Assembly: GCA_023151115.1 (NCBI GenBank)
Contig: JAKLJP010000066.1
Span: 1 to 30,993 of the forward strand
From: Anaerolineae bacterium
GTDB taxonomy: Bacteria > Chloroflexota > Anaerolineae > 4572-78 > J111
Direction: 5' to 3'
DNA length: 30,993 nt
Shown: positions 16,098 to 21,970 of the stretch, piece after piece
Layout of the letters: the number at the start of each line of letters is the position of its first letter
Numbering within the stretch: position 1 is the first letter of the stretch
The notes under the pieces: generated by a model
What the model was told of the DNA's origin: nothing
What the model saw: only the letters and a program-made list of their open reading frames with translations
Database searches by the model: none
Made by a program: the position numbers and the translations under genes

Positions 16098-17234
16098 TCA
16101 CACCCACCGTTTGTAATAAAACTCACTGTCTTCATCGTTATTTAGCCGGGCCGAAACCTCAAACAGCCACTCGTCGAGGTGGGAGTCGTGGTCGTCGGTG
16201 CGGGGGAAGGGGTTGTCGTAGCCCTCGGTCAGGGCCTGGCCCACCCGGTGCAGGGCGGCTACGGCCAGTTCCGGCACATCCCGGCGGCGAATACCCTCTT
16301 TTTTCATCAAGGTCTCGTTCAGGTTGGCCATCATCATCCCACCGGGGATAAAGGGCAGGGCGCGGGTGCGCATCATGGGGTAGAAGATATCCAGCACAGT
16401 CTTGCCGCTGCCGATCATAGCGCGGGTGTACTCCTGCAAAATATCTTTGGGCAGATAGAGGCTGGTCGAGTAAGCCCCCTGGCGGCCGTATTCCCGCAGG
16501 CTGGGGTCGCGGCTGGCTTTATCCAAGCTGCCCCGCCAGTCGGCAAAGACGGCGGCTTCCACGGTAATGCCGTTGGCTTCCAGCACTGCCGGAAACTTTA
16601 CGGCCATATCGCCCATGACAAACTTGGTAATCTCGATCTCTTTTTCGCTCAGTGGGGTAAGCTGCCATTGAAACAGGCCGTTTTCGTCGAAATCCTTGAT
16701 AAACACCGGCGGCATGCTCGGCAGCATGCCCGAAATGGCCGCCGCGACGGTGTTGAAATAAACCACCCGTTCCGCGCCCGATTCTTTCAGGGCTTGCAGA
16801 ATATTTTCCAGCGGCTTGCCTTCCATGCCCATGCCCTCGTTGAGCCAGTGGAATCGTTGACCCCAACCGGCGGCTTCCGCTTGCGCCTGCATCGCCTTGC
16901 CGGTTTCATAACCCAACGAGCGGCTCAAATCGCGGGCCACGACGGTGACGCTGGCCGCAGTGCCGACCCCCATGATCGCCGTTTCCAGCGCGCCGCCCAA
17001 ACCGGGGCCGGTCGCGCCGGCTAAAAGGATGTGCCGCCCTTCCAGCCACTTTAAATTATATTGGCCTGCATCCAGCAGCGGTTTTTGAGCGGCCCAGTTA
17101 TCCGTTAATAATTTTTGGGCTTCGGCCGGAAACGCCTCGATTTCTTCTTTGGTGGGCCGGGTGATCTGCGGCGCGCCCTCACGAATGGGCAGTGTAGGGT
17201 CCGCTTTGGCAAAGGGGCTGATAAGTGCTGTCAT
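16098..17234 (-). CDS. NAD(P)-binding reductase, distantly FabV (trans-2-enoyl reductase)-like
   Basis: A 378-residue cytosolic protein. Seen: a Rossmann start HILLAGATGPGLGGALETA (glycine motif 72-81), then GYETGKAMQAQAEAAGW, ERVVYFNTVAAA, and EKEIEITKFVMG around 197-208. The order and spacing recall FabV enoyl-ACP/CoA reductases (GxxGYGL, TGxAGWYN, VVYSLAS, EEIxxTVKVMGG). However, the family's catalytic Tyr-x8-Lys is not evident: the matching segment reads VFADWRGSLDKA with K239 and no aligned Tyr. The function may therefore differ. It is divergent from the propionyl-CoA synthetase gene and likely works on acyl-CoA or ketone-like substrates; this is inference. AGAGG lies 6 nt before the ATG. 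The coding call is firm, the family link moderate. Confidence 0.7.
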   Translation of the reverse strand: MTALISPFAKADPTLPIREGAPQITRPTKEEIEAFPAEAQKLLTDNWAAQKPLLDAGQYNLKWLEGRHILLAGATGPGLGGALETAIMGVGTAASVTVVARDLSRSLGYETGKAMQAQAEAAGWGQRFHWLNEGMGMEGKPLENILQALKESGAERVVYFNTVAAAISGMLPSMPPVFIKDFDENGLFQWQLTPLSEKEIEITKFVMGDMAVKFPAVLEANGITVEAAVFADWRGSLDKASRDPSLREYGRQGAYSTSLYLPKDILQEYTRAMIGSGKTVLDIFYPMMRTRALPFIPGGMMMANLNETLMKKEGIRRRDVPELAVAALHRVGQALTEGYDNPFPRTDDHDSHLDEWLFEVSARLNNDEDSEFYYKRWV

Positions 17235-17250
17235 TGATTACCTCTTTTTT

Positions 17251-17324
17251 GTGGGATGATACGTGACGGGTGATGCGAGATGATTCCAGACAAAAATCCT
17301 CACGTATCACGCATCACGTTTCAC
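17251..17324. repeat. Hairpin with arms of GTGATGC-type heptamers
   Basis: The left arm (17251-17283) carries GATGATA, CGTGACG, GGTGATG, CGAGATG. The right arm (17297-17324), read in reverse, carries GTGAAAC, GTGATGC, GTGATAC, GTGAGG. It lies in the 356-bp divergent gap between the FabV-like and propionyl-CoA synthetase genes. Besides this and an octamer array, the gap has a TATGAT (17478) but no convincing promoter pair. Confidence 0.7.
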
Positions 17325-17493
17325 ATTTCTGCGGCCCGATTTTAACACGAATAAACAGGCCCGTCAACGCACCCAAGCGGGCGCGGAAACTTATCATTTA
17401 AAACCCTCAAGCCGCTCATTCGGTTCACGTTGTAGCAAAACACCCCAAAAGGGGATGACAGAAGTCTCGGTTAATGGTATGATACGGTGAAAA

Positions 17494-17525
17494 GTAGCAG
17501 GGTTGCAGAGTTGCAAGGTTGCAGG
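17494..17525. repeat. Array of four 8-bp units
   Basis: Four consecutive octamers: GTAGCAGG, GTTGCAGA, GTTGCAAG, GTTGCAGG. They lie 65 nt upstream of the propionyl-CoA synthetase start. The first unit matches the GTAGCAGG repeats at 9537-9556 and 11478-11534. Confidence 0.75.
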
Positions 17526-17590
17526 GCCGAAGACTCCCTACAGGTAATCCTATTTTGTCGGCGGTCGTATTTACAGAGGAGGGTTCAACG

Positions 17591-19486
17591 ATGAGCTATC
17601 AACAAAAATATCAACAATCCATCGAACAGCCGGCCGAGTTCTGGGCGGACGCGGCCGAGGCAGTTCATTGGTTCAAAAAGTGGGACAAAGTGCTGGACGA
17701 CTCACGCCCCCCGTTTTATCGCTGGTTCAGCGGCGGTGTGACCAACAGTTGTTACAACGCCCTCGACCGGCACGTGGAAAATGGCCGGGCCGACCAGCCC
17801 GCCCTCATTTACGACAGCCCCGTGACCAACACTGTCAAAAGCTTCACCTACCGCGAGCTGCGAGATGAGGTGGCTCGCTTTGCCGGGGTCCTGGCCGGCC
17901 AGGGGGTGACCAAAGGCGACCGGGTCATCATCTACATGCCCATGGTACCCGAAGCGGTGGTGGCGATGTTGGCCTGCGCCCGGATTGGAGCTATCCATTC
18001 GGTGGTGTTTGGCGGGTTCGCTTCCAATGAACTGGCGACCCGCATTGACGACGCCAAGCCCAAACTGATGATCTCCGCCTCGTGCGGCATCGAAGTCAAC
18101 CGGGTGATCCCCTACAAGCCACTGCTCGATGCGGCCATTGAACTGGCTTCGCATGTGCCGGAAAAATGTATTATTTTGCAGCGCCCGCAAGCCCAGGCTG
18201 GCTTGATCGCCGGGCGCGATCTGGATTGGACCGAATTAATGGCCCAGACCCAGCCGGTTGACTGCGTGCCGGTAGCCGCCACCGATCCGCTTTACATCCT
18301 CTACACCTCCGGCACCACCGGCATTCCCAAAGGCGTGGTCCGTGATAACGGCGGGCATCTGGTGGCCCTGAAGTGGAGCATGGAGTACATTTATGGCGTC
18401 AAGCCGGGCGAGGTTTATTGGGCCGCCTCGGATGTTGGCTGGGTGGTCGGCCACTCCTACATTGTTTACGCTCCGCTCTTTCACGGCTGTACCACCATTC
18501 TGTACGAGGGCAAGCCGGTCGGCACGCCCGACCCCGGCGCGTTCTGGCGGGTGATTTCGCAGCACAAGGTCAGTGTTTTGTTTACCGCGCCAACCGCCTT
18601 CCGGGCCATCAAGCGCGACGACCCCAACGGTGAGTATGTCCGCCAGTATGACCTGAGCGGTTTCCGCACCCTCTTCCTGGCCGGCGAGCGCTGCGACCCC
18701 GACACGCTCCACTGGGCCGAGGACAAGCTCAACGTGCCGGTGATTGACCACTGGTGGCAAACTGAAACCGGCTGGCCGATTGGGGCCAACTTCGCCGGGC
18801 TGGAACTGTTCCCGGTCAAGGCCGGGTCTGCCGGCAAGCCCGTTCCCGGTTATAATGTGCAGATTTTGGACGAAGGCGGCCACGAAGCGCCGCCCAATAA
18901 AATCGGCAGCATTGTCATTAAACTGCCCCTGCCGCCAAGCTGCCTGCCCACACTATGGAACAACGACGACGGCTTTGTGCGCTCCTATCTCAGCGCCTTT
19001 CCCGGCTACTACACCACCGCCGACGCCGGTTTTAAGGACGACGACGGCTACCTCTGGATTATGAGCCGCACCGACGACATCATCAACGTGGCCGGGCATC
19101 GCCTCTCCACTGGCGGCATGGAAGAAGTGCTGGCCTCGCACCCGGATGTGGCCGAATGCGCCGTCATCGGCGTGGCCGACGAGTTGAAGGGCGAAATTCC
19201 GCTGGGGGTGGTCGTACTCAAAGCCGGGGTCAACCGCACCGAAAAAGAGATTGTGGACGAACTCATCCGCATGGTCCGCGACCGCATCGGCCCGGTGGCC
19301 TCGTTCAAAGTGGCCACGGTGGTCAAGCGCCTGCCCAAAACCCGCTCCGGCAAAGTGCTGCGCGGCACCATGAAGAAGATTGCCGATGGGGTGGAGTATC
19401 GCATGCCCGCCACCATTGACGACCCGGCGATTTTGGAGGAAATCACTGAGTCGCTGGCGCGGTTGGGGTATCCGCATCATCAGTAG
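17591..19486 (+). CDS. prpE: Propionyl-CoA synthetase (propionate-CoA ligase)
   Basis: An AMP-forming ligase that activates propionate (or another short acid) to its CoA ester with ATP. Seen: 631 residues, normal for PrpE/ACSS3; an N-terminal acetyl-CoA synthetase leader (EFWADAAEAVHWFKKWDKVL); the P-loop YTSGTTGIPKG (238-248) followed by VVRDNGGHLVALKWSM, typical of PrpE; DHWWQTETGWPI; TADAGFKDDDGYLWIMSRTDDIINVAGHRLSTGGMEE split over the hinge; and catalytic K588 in KTRSGKVLRG, the lysine that acetylation switches off in this family. AGAGGAGGG lies a few bases before the ATG. Acetyl-CoA synthetase is the main alternative. With the HSD10-like SDR it suggests short-chain acyl-CoA use, but no methylmalonyl-CoA or methylcitrate genes are in the window. 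Confidence 0.94.
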   Translation: MSYQQKYQQSIEQPAEFWADAAEAVHWFKKWDKVLDDSRPPFYRWFSGGVTNSCYNALDRHVENGRADQPALIYDSPVTNTVKSFTYRELRDEVARFAGVLAGQGVTKGDRVIIYMPMVPEAVVAMLACARIGAIHSVVFGGFASNELATRIDDAKPKLMISASCGIEVNRVIPYKPLLDAAIELASHVPEKCIILQRPQAQAGLIAGRDLDWTELMAQTQPVDCVPVAATDPLYILYTSGTTGIPKGVVRDNGGHLVALKWSMEYIYGVKPGEVYWAASDVGWVVGHSYIVYAPLFHGCTTILYEGKPVGTPDPGAFWRVISQHKVSVLFTAPTAFRAIKRDDPNGEYVRQYDLSGFRTLFLAGERCDPDTLHWAEDKLNVPVIDHWWQTETGWPIGANFAGLELFPVKAGSAGKPVPGYNVQILDEGGHEAPPNKIGSIVIKLPLPPSCLPTLWNNDDGFVRSYLSAFPGYYTTADAGFKDDDGYLWIMSRTDDIINVAGHRLSTGGMEEVLASHPDVAECAVIGVADELKGEIPLGVVVLKAGVNRTEKEIVDELIRMVRDRIGPVASFKVATVVKRLPKTRSGKVLRGTMKKIADGVEYRMPATIDDPAILEEITESLARLGYPHHQ

Positions 19487-19526
19487 AATTAAAAGGGTTA
19501 GGTTGCTGGACGAAAAACGATCCTCG

Positions 19527-19555
19527 TTTACTGCAAAGTAGGATTGTGCTATAAT
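19527..19555 (+). promoter_or_regulatory. Candidate promoter for the DUF4160/DUF2442 pair
   Basis: TTTACT (19527-19532) and TATAAT (19550-19555) are 17 bp apart, and TGC precedes the -10 box, giving an extended -10. The next start codon is 62 nt downstream. Confidence 0.55.
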
Positions 19556-19616
19556 ACACCTCCAAATCCTCCTTCTAATTGGGTATTTCGGTCATACCTT
19601 TGCCAGAGCTTTCAGG

Positions 19617-19873
19617 ATGCCAACTATATCAACCTTTTACGGCATTAGAATAAGCATGAACTACAATGAGCATAACCCACCTCATTTTCATGCAGAGTAT
19701 CAAATTATGAAGTCACTGTAGAGATCCAGACAGGCGCAATTACCGGAAAAATGCCAAGACGCGCCCTTAACCTTATTTGGACCTGGTTAGATGAACACCA
19801 GGCTGAATTATTGGAGAATTGGGACAGAGCGCGACAGCGACAAGCATTGAGCCAAATCGAGCCATTAGCGTGA
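19617..19873 (+). pseudogene. DUF4160 gene interrupted by a frameshift
   Basis: The first frame reads MPTISTFYGIRISMNYNEHN, then PPHFHAEYQ, and hits TAG at 19719. The +1 frame continues the family exactly from about 19706 with YEVTVEIQTGAITGKMPRRA, LNLIWTWLDEHQAELLENW and IEPLA, ending at TGA 19871. Joined, they give a normal DUF4160 protein of about 85 residues, so one base is missing near 19704-19706 (or two are extra). Known: DUF4160 genes usually sit just before DUF2442 genes, often described as a toxin-antitoxin-like pair, as here (8 nt to the next start). The break is either a real inactivation or an assembly error. It is not in a homopolymer. Confidence 0.85.
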
Positions 19874-19880
19874 GGTAGCT

Positions 19881-20168
19881 ATGTTTTTACATGTGATAGA
19901 AGTAGAATATTTAGAAGATTACAAGCTAAAACTAAAATTTAACAATGGAGCAGAAGGGGTGGTGGATTTAGAAAAGGAACTGTACGGCGAGGTTTTTGAA
20001 CCTTTACGAGATAAAAGTTTGTTTAAGCAAGTTTTTTTAACCAGTCGGACGATTGAGTGGCCCAATGGAGCAGATTTTGCGCCTGAGTTTTTGTTGGAGA
20101 TTGCCGAGTTAAACCCTGCCCCTGTTCAGAGTGACTCAGGACAGGAGTTTGTGAAGCTGGTTTCTTAA
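19881..20168 (+). CDS. DUF2442 domain protein
   Basis: A 95-residue protein. Seen: the DUF2442 pattern VIEVEYLEDYKLKLKFNNGAEG, VVDLEKELYGEVFEPLRDKSLFKQV and TIEWPNGADFAPEFLLE (the WPNGADxxPExL signature). GAGGTAGCT lies just before the ATG. Known: these small proteins follow DUF4160 genes; a toxin-antitoxin role is often proposed but their activity is not well defined. This copy looks intact although its partner is frameshifted, which fits the partner being the harmful member, if the pair is such a system. A strong terminator follows 57 nt after the stop. Confidence 0.88.
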   Translation: MFLHVIEVEYLEDYKLKLKFNNGAEGVVDLEKELYGEVFEPLRDKSLFKQVFLTSRTIEWPNGADFAPEFLLEIAELNPAPVQSDSGQEFVKLVS

Positions 20169-20194
20169 AACGATGAAACAATTGTAAAAATCGC

Positions 20195-20206
20195 GTTGAC
20201 CAAAAG
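20195..20206. repeat. Isolated match to the MITE terminus
   Basis: GTTGACCAAAAG closely matches the inverted right terminus of the element at 20278-20417 (GTTGACCAAAGTG). It could be a decayed end of another copy, or chance at this length. Confidence 0.25.
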
Positions 20207-20224
20207 CATCATCTCCGTTAAAAT

Positions 20225-20263
20225 AAAAAGACCTATGATTGAACAAGAATCATAGGTCTTTTT
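20225..20263. terminator. Bidirectional-type terminator hairpin after the DUF2442 gene
   Basis: A perfect 16-bp stem (20225-20240 with 20248-20263) has a 7-nt loop GAACAAG. The stem starts with five As and ends with five Ts, so it can terminate on either strand. The core is GACCTATGATT. Confidence 0.88.
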
Positions 20264-20268
20264 GTTAT

Positions 20269-20426
20269 TAATGAGGTGGGTGTGACTAAAATGAGTTGTA
20301 AATCTGACTTGTCATAAAACGTAAAGCGTAAAACGTAATGATTTCTGCCCAAAAAACCTTACGTTTCACGTTTTACCTTTTACAAAGTTGTCTCTAAAAC
20401 TCACTTTGGTCAACACCTAATGAGGT
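20269..20426. mobile_element. MITE-like element with terminal inverted repeats and 9-bp target duplication
   Basis: A 140-bp element (20278-20417) is flanked by the exact direct repeat TAATGAGGT (20269-20277 and 20418-20426). Its 20-bp ends are inverted and match at 15 of 20 positions, with the shared core TGAC-AAA-TGAGTT. Inside is a second inverted pair made of heptamers: AAAACGT, AAAGCGT, AAAACGT on the left (20317-20337), and the inverse of GTAAAAG, GTAAAAC, GTGAAAC, GTAA on the right. It encodes nothing. A 9-bp duplication is typical of transposase-mobilised elements. No transposase is in the window. Confidence 0.75.
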
Positions 20427-20452
20427 TGACTGAAGTTTTTACGAAATTGGGG

Positions 20453-20458
20453 TATAAT
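20453..20458 (+). promoter_or_regulatory. -10 box upstream of the RelB/RelE-like pair
   Basis: TATAAT at 20453-20458, 33 nt before the ATG. TTGACT at 20426-20431 is 21 bp away, which is too far for a normal -35, so only the -10 is supported. The region abuts the right target duplication of the MITE. Confidence 0.4.
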
Positions 20459-20490
20459 TTCCTAAGAGTTTTGGTTGTGGAGGATAAGCA

Positions 20491-20715
20491 ATGACAGGGT
20501 TAGAATTGTTACAATCTGTGCAATATGTGACGGTAAAAGGTGAACGGTTAGCGGTCATCAGTGCCAATGATTGGGAAGCCTTGATCGAATGGCTGGAGAC
20601 GCTCGAAGATTTACAGATAGCCAGACAAGCCTTTGCCGAATTAAAAACCTTTGGTGGCGACCGAAAACAAGCCGGATGGTTACGTTGGGATGAGGTAAAA
20701 GAGGAGTTAGGGTGA
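20491..20715 (+). CDS. Antitoxin of a RelB/Phd-like type
   Basis: A 74-residue protein. Seen: an N-terminal segment VQYVTVKGERLAVISANDWEALIEWLETLEDLQ resembling the Phd/YefM/RelB pattern (xxVxxKGExVAVIxxxDWExLxxxLE), then a helix and the tail GWLRWDEVKEELG. GTGGAGGA lies before the ATG. The stop overlaps the GTG of the toxin gene (GTGA), a usual toxin-antitoxin arrangement. It should bind and neutralise the RelE-like toxin and repress the operon, but that toxin is frameshifted here, so the antitoxin may be orphaned. Confidence 0.8.
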   Translation: MTGLELLQSVQYVTVKGERLAVISANDWEALIEWLETLEDLQIARQAFAELKTFGGDRKQAGWLRWDEVKEELG

Positions 20716-21018
20716 ACCATTACACGGTTTACATTATTCCCAGCGCTTGGCCCAAGATCAAAGAACTGCCCGGCAATGTGCGCCAACGAGTCAGACGAGC
20801 AATTGACTCGTTGGCTGATAATCCACGTCCCACAAAAAGTAAAGCGTTGGATGCGCCCGACTTTGAGTTTGAGGTGCGCCGACTCCGCTTGGATCAATGG
20901 CGGAATAATATATGCTGTTACCGAAACCAATAAGATTGTTGATGTGCTAACCGTGCGTAAACGTCCTCCGTATGATTATGGGGATTTGGAGGAGTTGCTA
21001 CGAGAGATTTATAGATAG
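20712..21018 (+). pseudogene. RelE/ParE-family toxin interrupted by a frameshift
   Basis: The first frame (GTG 20712) gives MNHYTVYIIPSAWPKIKELP, NVRQRVRRAIDSLADNPRP and FEFEVRRLRLDQWR, then runs into NNICCYRNQ and a stop at 20931-20933. From about 20904 the next frame continues the family: IIYAVTETNKIVDVLTVRKR, PPYDYGDLEELLREIYR, stop at 21016-21018. Removing one A after CGG at 20901-20903 restores a single protein of about 101 residues with the normal RelE C-terminus (YAVxE...IVDVLxVRKRPPYDY). Known: these toxins cleave mRNA on the ribosome or block gyrase, and need the C-terminal strands. As it stands the toxin is truncated and probably dead, unless the frameshift is an assembly error. Confidence 0.85.
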
Positions 21019-21048
21019 CCCCCAAGTATCTTTTTACCTGGAATTTGA

Positions 21049-21723
21049 ATGACCTGTCCCTGCTGTTCCCCCCGTAATATAAATAATCTCGACACCTTCT
21101 TCGATGCCGCCCACGCCCGCAAAGAGGCGCAGCACTACCTCAAAAAAGGGCTGGACAAGCGCACCCGCAAACTCATCGCTTACGTGACGACCCACGCCCC
21201 CGAACCGATCAGCGTGCTGGACATCGGCTGCGGGGCCGGCGGAGCGCACCTGGAGATGCTGCGGCAGGGAGTAGCCAGCCACGCGGTTGGCGTAGATGCG
21301 TCGTCGGGCTATCTGGCTGCGGCCCAAGCTAACGCCGCCCACCTGAATTTAAGCGACCGGGTGACGTATCACCACCAGGATTTCGCCCAATCAGCCGCTT
21401 CCTTCGCCCCCGCCGATGCGGTGCTCATGGATCGGGTTATCTGCTGTTATCCCCACCTGGCCCAACTGCTCGGCGCTGCCGCCGAACATACGGAGCGTTA
21501 CCTCTGCCTCAGCTTTCCTCGCGACGAGTGGTGGAGCCGCCCGCCTTACCGCGTTGTTGATTTCTTCCAAACTCTTTTCCGCAGCAAATACCGCTTTTAC
21601 CTTCACCCGCGCCCCCAGATCGTTGCCATCGCCCAGGCCGGCGGCCTGCACCTCGTCCACACCGACCGCACCTTTTTTTGGCAAATTATGGTCTTCGCCC
21701 GGCCTCAACCCCCTCAACTGTAG
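21049..21723 (+). CDS. Class I SAM-dependent methyltransferase
   Basis: A 224-residue soluble methyltransferase. Seen: an N-terminal CPCC pair of cysteines; a helical cap (FFDAAHARKEAQHYLKKGLDKRTRKL); motif I VLDIGCGAGGAHLEML (about 55-70); the acidic end of strand 2 in AVGVDASSGYL; the motif II region HHQDFA; and ADAVLMDRVICCYPHL. The layout resembles BchM/UbiG-like enzymes, but the substrate cannot be told and no bacteriochlorophyll genes are near. No strong ribosome binding site precedes the ATG at 21049. It follows the toxin pseudogene after 30 nt. Confidence 0.85.
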   Translation: MTCPCCSPRNINNLDTFFDAAHARKEAQHYLKKGLDKRTRKLIAYVTTHAPEPISVLDIGCGAGGAHLEMLRQGVASHAVGVDASSGYLAAAQANAAHLNLSDRVTYHHQDFAQSAASFAPADAVLMDRVICCYPHLAQLLGAAAEHTERYLCLSFPRDEWWSRPPYRVVDFFQTLFRSKYRFYLHPRPQIVAIAQAGGLHLVHTDRTFFWQIMVFARPQPPQL

Positions 21724-21730
21724 GGAAACA

Positions 21731-21857
21731 GCGCCTTTCGATACGGTTTCCGCTTCGCTTCAACCTACTCAGGACGCTATCAAGGCTAATACCTGGCAAA
21801 ATCGCATCCTGAGTAGCGCGAAACGAAGTGGAGCGCGTATCGAAGGGTGCGATTTTG
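21731..21857. repeat. Palindromic repeat TTTCGATACG/CGTATCGAAGG
   Basis: The left arm (from about 21734) reads CCTTTCGATACGG, TTCCGCTTCGCTT, CTACTCAGGA. The right arm (to about 21848) reads TCCTGAGTAGCGCG, AAACGAAGTGGAG, CGTATCGAAGGG, its approximate inverse. An inner AATCGCA/TGCGATT pair is shifted around the loop. It fills the gap between the methyltransferase and the next promoter. It is distinct in sequence from the GTCATTTCGA family. Confidence 0.7.
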
Positions 21858-21901
21858 AGAAACTCGCCCCCAAATCCGAACGCCCCCCACCTGTCGTAAA
21901 A

Positions 21902-21930
21902 TTGAAAAACCTGCCCCTTTGAAGTATACT
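21902..21930 (+). promoter_or_regulatory. Candidate sigma70 promoter for the large secreted propeller gene
   Basis: TTGAAA (21902-21907) and TATACT (21925-21930) are separated by 17 bp, about 41 nt before the GTG start. This is the best promoter match in the window. Confidence 0.6.
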
Positions 21931-21970
21931 TGCCATAATTTAACGCCCCACCTTTCACGAAGGAAGCGCC

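Noticed and set aside
16179..17024. Long open frame on the + strand opposite the FabV-like gene
   Set aside because: It is antisense to a gene with clear Rossmann motifs and a good ribosome binding site; its composition (many Gly, His, Val and Gln) is what a GC-rich reverse frame gives.
18236..18883. 215-codon open frame on the - strand within prpE
   Set aside because: Antisense of a highly conserved ligase, with no independent motif or ribosome binding site.
11478..20417. Possible CRISPR arrays
   Set aside because: The tandem units are only 7-8 bp, have no spacers and occur in inverted pairs; no cas genes are present.
20426..20458. TTGACT...TATAAT as a full promoter for the RelB-like gene
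   Set aside because: The spacing is 21 bp, too long for a normal sigma70 promoter; only the -10 box was kept.
21049..21723. Calling the methyltransferase BchM
   Set aside because: Only the general layout agrees; there are no other bacteriochlorophyll genes and the substrate-binding region is not diagnostic by eye.
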